Assembly: GCA_964369175.1 (NCBI GenBank)
Contig: CAYJEM010000039.1
Coordinates: 1 to 18,282 of the forward strand
Length of the DNA stretch: 18,282 nt
From: Tannockella sp964369175
Lineage (GTDB): Bacteria > Bacillota_I > Bacilli_A > Erysipelotrichales > Coprobacillaceae
Direction: 5' to 3'
Part shown: positions 13,507-18,282 of the stretch, in pieces
How positions within the stretch are numbered: the first letter of the stretch is position 1
Layout: every line of letters begins with the position of its first letter
Made by a program: the position numbers and the translations under genes
Notes under the pieces: model-generated
Databases searched by the model: none
Told to the model about the DNA's origin: nothing
What the model saw: only the letters and a program-made list of their open reading frames with translations

Positions 13507-14931
13507 ATGGGATTTAGAAAAGATTTTTTATGGGGAGGAGCTACTGCTGCAAACCAATGTGAAGGTGCTCATGATTTAGGTGGACGAGGACTTGCAAATG
13601 TAGATTTATCACCACATGGTAAAAACCGCTACAAAGTTATATTAGGATTAGATACGCCATTAGACTTTGTTGAAGGTGAGCATTATCCAGGATTAAGTGG
13701 AATCGATTTTTATCATCGCTATAAAGAGGATATTGCATTATTTGCAGAGATGGGATTTAAAACATTTAGAATGTCGCTAGCATGGTCAAGGATCTTCCCT
13801 AAGGGTGATGAACTAGAACCAAATGAAGATGGATTGTTGTTTTATGAAAATGTATTTAAAGAATTACAAAAATATGGTATTGAACCTTTAGTTACAATTA
13901 CCCACTTTGATATTCCAGTACATCTGATTAAAGAGTATGGTGGTTGGAAAAATCGTAAACTAATTGAATTCTATGAAAGATTAGCACGAGTAATTTTTAC
14001 AAGATATAAAGGGTTAGTTAAATATTGGTTAACTTTTAATGAAATTAATGTTATCTTACATGCTCCTTTTATGGGGGCGGGTTTAATTATTAATCCAGAA
14101 ACTGAGATGAAAGATAAGTATCAAGCAATTCATCACGAATTAGTAGCAAGTAGTATTGCGACTAAAATTGCACATGAAATCGATCCAAACAATATGGTTG
14201 GTTGCATGCTTGCATCTGGGCTTACGTATCCAAATACATGTAATCCTAAAGATGTATTTAAAGCAATTGAAAAGGATAGAGAGGGGTACTTCTTTATTGA
14301 CGTACAAGCTAGAGGATATTATCCAAGTTATGCACTATTACAGATGGAACGCGATGGTACAACTCCTGAAATGACTAAAGAAGATTTGGAAATTTTAAAA
14401 GCGTATCCAGTTGATTTCATTTCATTTAGTTATTACTCAAGTAAATTAACAAGCGCTGATCCGGCAGTAGATACAACTACTGGTGGTAATTTAATGGGAA
14501 CATTAAAGAACCCATATTTAGAAGCTTCTGACTGGGGATGGCAAATTGATCCACTTGGATTCCGTATTACATTAAATAGCATTTATGACCGCTATCAAAA
14601 GCCATTGTTTGTAGTTGAAAATGGGTTAGGTGCATATGACACTGTTGAAAGTGATGGTTCAGTTAATGATGATTATCGCATTGACTATTTACGTGATCAC
14701 ATTGCAGCAATGAAAGATGCCGTAGAAATCGATGGTGTTGACTTACTTGGTTATACTACTTGGGGTCCTATTGATTTAGTAAGTGCCGGAACTGGAGAAA
14801 TGTCAAAACGTTATGGTTTTATTTACGTTGATCGTGATGATGATGGAAATGGTACATTTGAAAGAAGTAGAAAAAAATCATTCTTCTGGTATAAAAAAGT
14901 AATTGAAACTAATGGAGAAGATTTACTATAA
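13507..14931 (+). CDS. GH1 6-phospho-beta-glucosidase
   Basis: A glycoside hydrolase family 1 enzyme of 474 residues that cleaves phosphorylated beta-glucosides after PTS uptake, in the cytoplasm. The opening FLWGGATAANQCEGA (8-22) is the family N-terminal signature. The acid/base is E179 (TFNEIN) and the nucleophile E371 (VVENGLG). The C-terminal SAGTGEMSKRYGFIYVD block (426-442) is the phosphate-recognising region of 6-phospho enzymes, which argues against a plain beta-glucosidase. The start at 13507 is set by AAAGGAGA; an in-frame ATG at 13468 lies inside the promoter. No PTS transporter or antiterminator gene is adjacent, and the gene has its own terminator. The natural substrate (cellobiose-, salicin- or arbutin-phosphate) cannot be told from sequence. 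Confidence 0.94.
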   Translation: MGFRKDFLWGGATAANQCEGAHDLGGRGLANVDLSPHGKNRYKVILGLDTPLDFVEGEHYPGLSGIDFYHRYKEDIALFAEMGFKTFRMSLAWSRIFPKGDELEPNEDGLLFYENVFKELQKYGIEPLVTITHFDIPVHLIKEYGGWKNRKLIEFYERLARVIFTRYKGLVKYWLTFNEINVILHAPFMGAGLIINPETEMKDKYQAIHHELVASSIATKIAHEIDPNNMVGCMLASGLTYPNTCNPKDVFKAIEKDREGYFFIDVQARGYYPSYALLQMERDGTTPEMTKEDLEILKAYPVDFISFSYYSSKLTSADPAVDTTTGGNLMGTLKNPYLEASDWGWQIDPLGFRITLNSIYDRYQKPLFVVENGLGAYDTVESDGSVNDDYRIDYLRDHIAAMKDAVEIDGVDLLGYTTWGPIDLVSAGTGEMSKRYGFIYVDRDDDGNGTFERSRKKSFFWYKKVIETNGEDLL

Positions 14932-14940
14932 GAATATATT

Positions 14941-14966
14941 GGACTGTCATTAGATAGTCCTTTATA
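14941..14966 (+). terminator. Terminator-like hairpin after the GH1 gene
   Basis: An eight-base-pair stem with one G:U pair (14941-14948 against 14953-14960) and an ATTA loop, followed by TTTATAG, a short T-run. Confidence 0.65.
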
Positions 14967-14989
14967 GTTGTAAAATAACTAATAAATAA

Positions 14990-15001
14990 TTATCTAGATA
15001 A
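14990..15001. repeat. 12-bp perfect palindrome before the nucleotidyltransferase gene
   Basis: TTATCTAGATAA is a perfect dyad 15 bases before the start codon. A TTGTAA at 14968-14973 lies 17 bases before TATCTA, a poor -10, so the palindrome would overlap the promoter if that pairing is right. Possible operator for the three-gene sugar unit. Confidence 0.35.
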
Positions 15002-15016
15002 AAAGAAGGTGACAAT

Positions 15017-16363
15017 ATGCAAGCAGTAATACTAAGTAATGGTGATGGTACACGCATTTGGCCGTATACAAATCACAATAAAGGGATGTTGCCAATTGGA
15101 AATAAACCCATTTTACGTCATTACGTTGAAACATTAAATTGCTTAAATTTTAAATCTATTATTATAGCAGTTCGTAAAATAGATGCTCAAGTAGTACATG
15201 AATTTTCCAAAGACACGAATGTTACTGTAGTACAAGTAAATGATGTAAATGGAACAGCAGATACATTATTACAATTAAAAGAATATATTCATGAGGATTT
15301 TGTTTGTTTTTATGGTGATTGTTATATTAACGCTATTGATATTATCGAATTTACTAAGAGTATGAATAATACATTGTGTTTATCAAAGCTATCTACAGAT
15401 TGTCGGGAAGTAATTTGTACAGTAGTAGAAAATAATCAAATAAAAGGTTTCATTGGGCATCCTCGTGGTAGTTATGAATATTTTACTTGTGGATATCGAT
15501 TATCAAAAAAAGTATTTGATTATTTACCATATAATAGTGGAATTTTTGAAAACACAAAAGTGGGTGTTGGTGCCCCATTAGAAAAGTATTTGGAAACGTC
15601 AATTGAAGATATGATTGATGACGGTATAAATATAGGAGCTTTTTATACAAAATATCATGTTGTTGATGTTGATAAACCTTGGGATATAATGGAAGCAAAT
15701 ATACACTATAACAAAATGGCGACAAGTGACATTGTTCAAAAGATTGAAGAAGATGTACTGATTGATGCTTCAGCAATTATCAAGGGTAAAGTAATTGTTG
15801 GAAAAGGAAGTTATATTGGAAAAAATGTCATCATCGAAGGAAACTGTATAATTGGTGAAAATACAGTAATTGAAAATGGTGCCATAATCGGTAGTGGATG
15901 CATTATTGGAAACAATTGTTCAATAAAAAACAATTGTAAACTTGCAAGTTATATTAGTGTTGGAGATCAATGTATTATTGATCATACTGCTGAAATGCTT
16001 GGTGGTGTATTGTTTAAAAAAGTATATTTATATCACTATGGTGAATTTTATGGCGTTATTGGAAGAAATACGGATTTAGGTGCTGGCACAACGTGTGGTA
16101 CACTACGTTTTGATGATGGTGACTCGTCACACAATATTAAAGGAAAAAGAATTACTCCTAGTAAGCACGGGAATGCTTGTTTTATAGGTGATTACTCTAG
16201 AACTGGGGTAGGTGTAATATTACAGCCAGGGTGCAAAATTGGAAATAAAAGTGTTGTCGGGAGCGGTACGATATTAAATGAAGATGTTGAAGACAATACA
16301 CTAATTTATCCACGCCAAGAATTTATAAAAAAACCTTGGGGTGATAATAAATATAATTGGTAA
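15017..16363 (+). CDS. Sugar-1-phosphate nucleotidylyltransferase with left-handed beta-helix domain
   Basis: The product has 448 residues and two domains. The N-terminal Rossmann-like transferase (about 1-230) has the nucleotide-binding NGDGTRIWP (8-16), K22 of the NKGMLP segment, NGTAD (78-82) and the metal-binding FYGDCYIN (98-105). The C-terminal part (about 245-440) is a hexapeptide-repeat left-handed beta-helix with many I/V-G-x-x turns, and contains DLGAGTTCGTLRFDD (353-367), a motif of GlmU-like and archaeal ST0452-like enzymes. Such proteins activate a sugar-1-phosphate to an NDP-sugar and some also acetylate. Its substrate is unknown; its place before a MupG homologue and a SIS protein suggests an amino sugar. 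The usual alanine-rich opening (AAGxGTR) reads SNGDGTR. AAGGTGA precedes the start. Confidence 0.86.
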   Translation: MQAVILSNGDGTRIWPYTNHNKGMLPIGNKPILRHYVETLNCLNFKSIIIAVRKIDAQVVHEFSKDTNVTVVQVNDVNGTADTLLQLKEYIHEDFVCFYGDCYINAIDIIEFTKSMNNTLCLSKLSTDCREVICTVVENNQIKGFIGHPRGSYEYFTCGYRLSKKVFDYLPYNSGIFENTKVGVGAPLEKYLETSIEDMIDDGINIGAFYTKYHVVDVDKPWDIMEANIHYNKMATSDIVQKIEEDVLIDASAIIKGKVIVGKGSYIGKNVIIEGNCIIGENTVIENGAIIGSGCIIGNNCSIKNNCKLASYISVGDQCIIDHTAEMLGGVLFKKVYLYHYGEFYGVIGRNTDLGAGTTCGTLRFDDGDSSHNIKGKRITPSKHGNACFIGDYSRTGVGVILQPGCKIGNKSVVGSGTILNEDVEDNTLIYPRQEFIKKPWGDNKYNW

Positions 16364-16378
16364 AAGGAGATTATTTGT

Positions 16379-17548
16379 ATGAAACAGATTGGGATTTCTG
16401 TATATCCAGACTTTTATAGTCAAGAGGATATAAAAAAACAATTGGATGTAGCAATCCAATTAGGATATAAAGTAGTATTTACCTCTTTGCAATTAGGTGA
16501 TTTGGGATTTGAAAATGCGACGGTAGGTATAAAAGATGAGTTTCTATTTTTATTCGATTATTGTCATGAATTTGGTTTGGAAGTACATGTTGATATCAAT
16601 GATCGAATGATGGAGTATATAGGAGCTAATGAAAACAACTTAAAACCAATAGCAGATTTAAAAATCAGGGTATTGCGCTTAGATGGTGGTTTTAGTGATA
16701 TGCAAGCAGCAATAATGACTAAAAACCCTTATGGAATTATCATTGAAGAAAATGCCTCAATGCTACAATATACTACAAGAAGAATTGAAACTATCGTGGA
16801 ACATGGAAATGTTCGACAATACTATGCTTGTCATAATTTTTTTCCATTGGATAATACCGGCATTGGGTATGATGATGCGCTAGTATCAGCAAAGTTATTC
16901 AAAAGCTATGGGGCACGTGTAGGAATCTTTATTGGGTCATTACATGCTGATACGCATTTGAATGCAATTGGACACGGTATTCCGACGATTGAAGACCAAC
17001 GATATAAACCAAGTCATGTCCAAGCTATGGAACTGTTTGTGCATGATGAATATGATTATGTTGTATTTGGAGATAGTAATCCAAGTCTTCAAGAGCTAAC
17101 AGCAGTTAGTGAAGTTGCTAAAAATAACAATATAAAACATCTTAAAGAAAAATATGATTTGTCATATGTTCAAGAATACGATTTAGAAGGTATGTATTGT
17201 GTTGAATTACCGGTTTGGTTTAATCATGAAATTGATTCTGAATTAAAGGAAATGCTAACGAGTATTGTATTTATTTCAAGATCTGACCAACCAAGTGATT
17301 TAGTGAGAGCAACTCAATCAAGAGATGTGTGTGGATGTGTTATGTATAACCCTATCAAGCGAAGTGCCTATTCACTAGTATTAAACAATGAAAGAGCAAA
17401 TCGTTATAATGGTGAATTACAAATTCCATTAGTTGACTTGGATGCAGTAAGGTACTGTAATGTAATTGGAATGGTGCAACCACATGCAAAAAGATTAGTT
17501 GAACTTACAAAATACAGTAAGGTTATGTTTGTATTGAAAGAGGTATAA
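16379..17548 (+). CDS. MupG-like 6-phospho-N-acetylmuramidase (DUF871/GH170)
   Basis: A DUF871 family protein of 389 residues, somewhat longer than usual. MupG of Staphylococcus aureus hydrolyses MurNAc-6-phosphate-GlcNAc inside the cell during peptidoglycan recycling. Family motifs run in order: IGISVYP (4-10), VFTSL (33-37), LRLDGGF (99-105), IIEENAS (121-127), YYACHNFFP (148-156) with NTGIG, and HGIPTIEDQR (199-208), over an N-terminal TIM barrel (about 1-240). The remainder (about 250-389) matches the size of the C-terminal cyclophilin-like domain of the family. Some positions differ from the pattern I recall (EENAS for ELNAS, EDQR for EKHR), so substrate may differ from MupG. AAAGGAGA precedes the ATG, 15 bases after the upstream gene, and the SIS gene follows after two bases. 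Confidence 0.82.
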   Translation: MKQIGISVYPDFYSQEDIKKQLDVAIQLGYKVVFTSLQLGDLGFENATVGIKDEFLFLFDYCHEFGLEVHVDINDRMMEYIGANENNLKPIADLKIRVLRLDGGFSDMQAAIMTKNPYGIIIEENASMLQYTTRRIETIVEHGNVRQYYACHNFFPLDNTGIGYDDALVSAKLFKSYGARVGIFIGSLHADTHLNAIGHGIPTIEDQRYKPSHVQAMELFVHDEYDYVVFGDSNPSLQELTAVSEVAKNNNIKHLKEKYDLSYVQEYDLEGMYCVELPVWFNHEIDSELKEMLTSIVFISRSDQPSDLVRATQSRDVCGCVMYNPIKRSAYSLVLNNERANRYNGELQIPLVDLDAVRYCNVIGMVQPHAKRLVELTKYSKVMFVLKEV

Positions 17549-17550
17549 AG

Positions 17551-18267
17551 ATGAAAGATTATTTAAATGAAGTAAAAGAAGTTTTAACAAAATTTACAGA
17601 TACGCAAGATGAAGTTTTGGATTTAGCTACAAAAGAAATTGTGCAAAGGATTCAAAATGGTGGAACATTTTATGTATTTGGAACAGGTCACTCGCACATG
17701 GTTGGTGAGGAGTTTTATGCACGTGCTGGAGGGCTAGCATGCATTCAATTAATTGCACCTATGGAACTAACACTGGGAGAGACTCCTGTAAAATCCACAT
17801 ATATTGAAAGAATAGCAGATTATGCGTATGTAATTATGGCACAATATCAAATTAGTGAAAATGATATTGTACTAATATCTTCGAATTCAGGAAGAAACCC
17901 TATGATTGTAGAAATGGCATTACAGTGTAAACAAATAGGTGCAGCAACGATTGCATTTACCAATCTAACACATAGCTCACAGGTGACAAGTCGTCATGAT
18001 AGTAAAAAGAGATTATTTGAAATTTGTGATTATGTTATTGATAATTGTGGGGTCATTGGTGATGCGATGATTCAACTTGATGGAGTTCGTGGTAAAATGG
18101 GATCATCATCATCAATTGTAGGAATGTACATGGCCCAAACATTATCTATGAAAATTGCTGCAGAGATGGTTAAGTGCAACGTTGAGCCACCGGTATTTTT
18201 AAGTGCTAATATTGATGCTGGAGATGATTGGAATGCAAGCATTATGAAAAAGTATTATAACGTTTAA
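17551..18267 (+). CDS. SIS-domain sugar-phosphate protein (UPF0309 type)
   Basis: This 238-residue protein has a single sugar isomerase (SIS) fold, which binds phosphosugars. Visible are FGTGHSHMVGEEF (43-55) with the following RAGG, the SIS phosphate loop ISSNSGRNP (109-117) and DNCGVIGDAM (164-173). These fit the UPF0309 group rather than MurQ, whose longer sequence and different signatures are absent. It starts two bases after the MupG-like gene, so it is the third gene of the unit. Whether it isomerises, cleaves an ether or only binds a sugar phosphate is not shown. It ends 15 bases before the window edge, so further genes may follow. Confidence 0.82.
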   Translation: MKDYLNEVKEVLTKFTDTQDEVLDLATKEIVQRIQNGGTFYVFGTGHSHMVGEEFYARAGGLACIQLIAPMELTLGETPVKSTYIERIADYAYVIMAQYQISENDIVLISSNSGRNPMIVEMALQCKQIGAATIAFTNLTHSSQVTSRHDSKKRLFEICDYVIDNCGVIGDAMIQLDGVRGKMGSSSSIVGMYMAQTLSMKIAAEMVKCNVEPPVFLSANIDAGDDWNASIMKKYYNV

Positions 18268-18282
18268 AGACTATCAATTAAG

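Noticed and set aside
17551..18267. MurQ (MurNAc-6-P etherase)
   Set aside because: The protein is too short, and its GTGHSHM/RAGG and SNSGRN motifs match the UPF0309 SIS group instead.
1..18282. Mobile element, prophage or CRISPR content
   Set aside because: There is no transposase, integrase, spaced direct repeats or target duplications; the gene content is ordinary chromosomal.

Overview
The window is AT-rich, densely packed bacterial chromosome. The evidence points to a low-GC Bacillota, possibly of the Erysipelotrichia/Turicibacter type, but the exact lineage cannot be fixed from sequence alone. Support comes from strong AGGAGG-type ribosome binding sites, short 5' untranslated regions, U-tract intrinsic terminators, two lipobox lipoproteins, and a histidine operon in the same order as that of Bacillus subtilis. 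hisZ and hisH end in TGA at the expected protein lengths, so this is not the TGA=Trp code of Mycoplasma. I saw no insertion sequence, phage gene, CRISPR array, tRNA or rRNA.

Layout. (1) 1-2941, plus strand: an imperfect hairpin; a DUF368/PopT-type undecaprenyl-phosphate translocase with a small membrane protein; a lipoprotein of unknown function; and a LytTR DNA-binding protein with a DUF3021 membrane protein. A hairpin usable in both directions then separates these from (2) gdhA (2983-4326, minus strand), an NADP-type glutamate dehydrogenase. (3) The divergent intergenic region carries a promoter, a 16-codon leader ORF with three consecutive His codons, and mutually exclusive RNA hairpins ending in a terminator. 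This is a ribosome-mediated histidine attenuator. (4) 4714-10912: hisZ-hisG-hisD-hisB-hisH-hisA-hisF-hisIE, tightly coupled by overlaps. hisC and a histidinol-phosphate phosphatase are absent and must be elsewhere. (5) 10970-13418: an unrecognised 114-residue protein abutting a Mn-type cation diffusion facilitator with a duplicated cytosolic domain, then a cyclophilin lipoprotein and a tiny membrane protein. (6) 13507-18267: a GH1 6-phospho-beta-glucosidase, then an apparent three-gene unit of a sugar nucleotidylyltransferase with a left-handed beta-helix domain, a MupG-like (DUF871/GH170) 6-phospho-muramidase, and a SIS-domain sugar-phosphate protein.

How the genes relate. gdhA (ammonia assimilation into glutamate) sits back to back with histidine synthesis, which consumes glutamine and PRPP. 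The his operon seems to sense charged tRNA-His by translation of the leader peptide. The last block handles phosphorylated sugars and probably cell-wall amino sugars; pairing a sugar-1-phosphate activating enzyme with a MupG homologue is its most unusual point. The best candidate for something under-described is the his leader/attenuator, followed by the nucleotidyltransferase-MupG-SIS unit.
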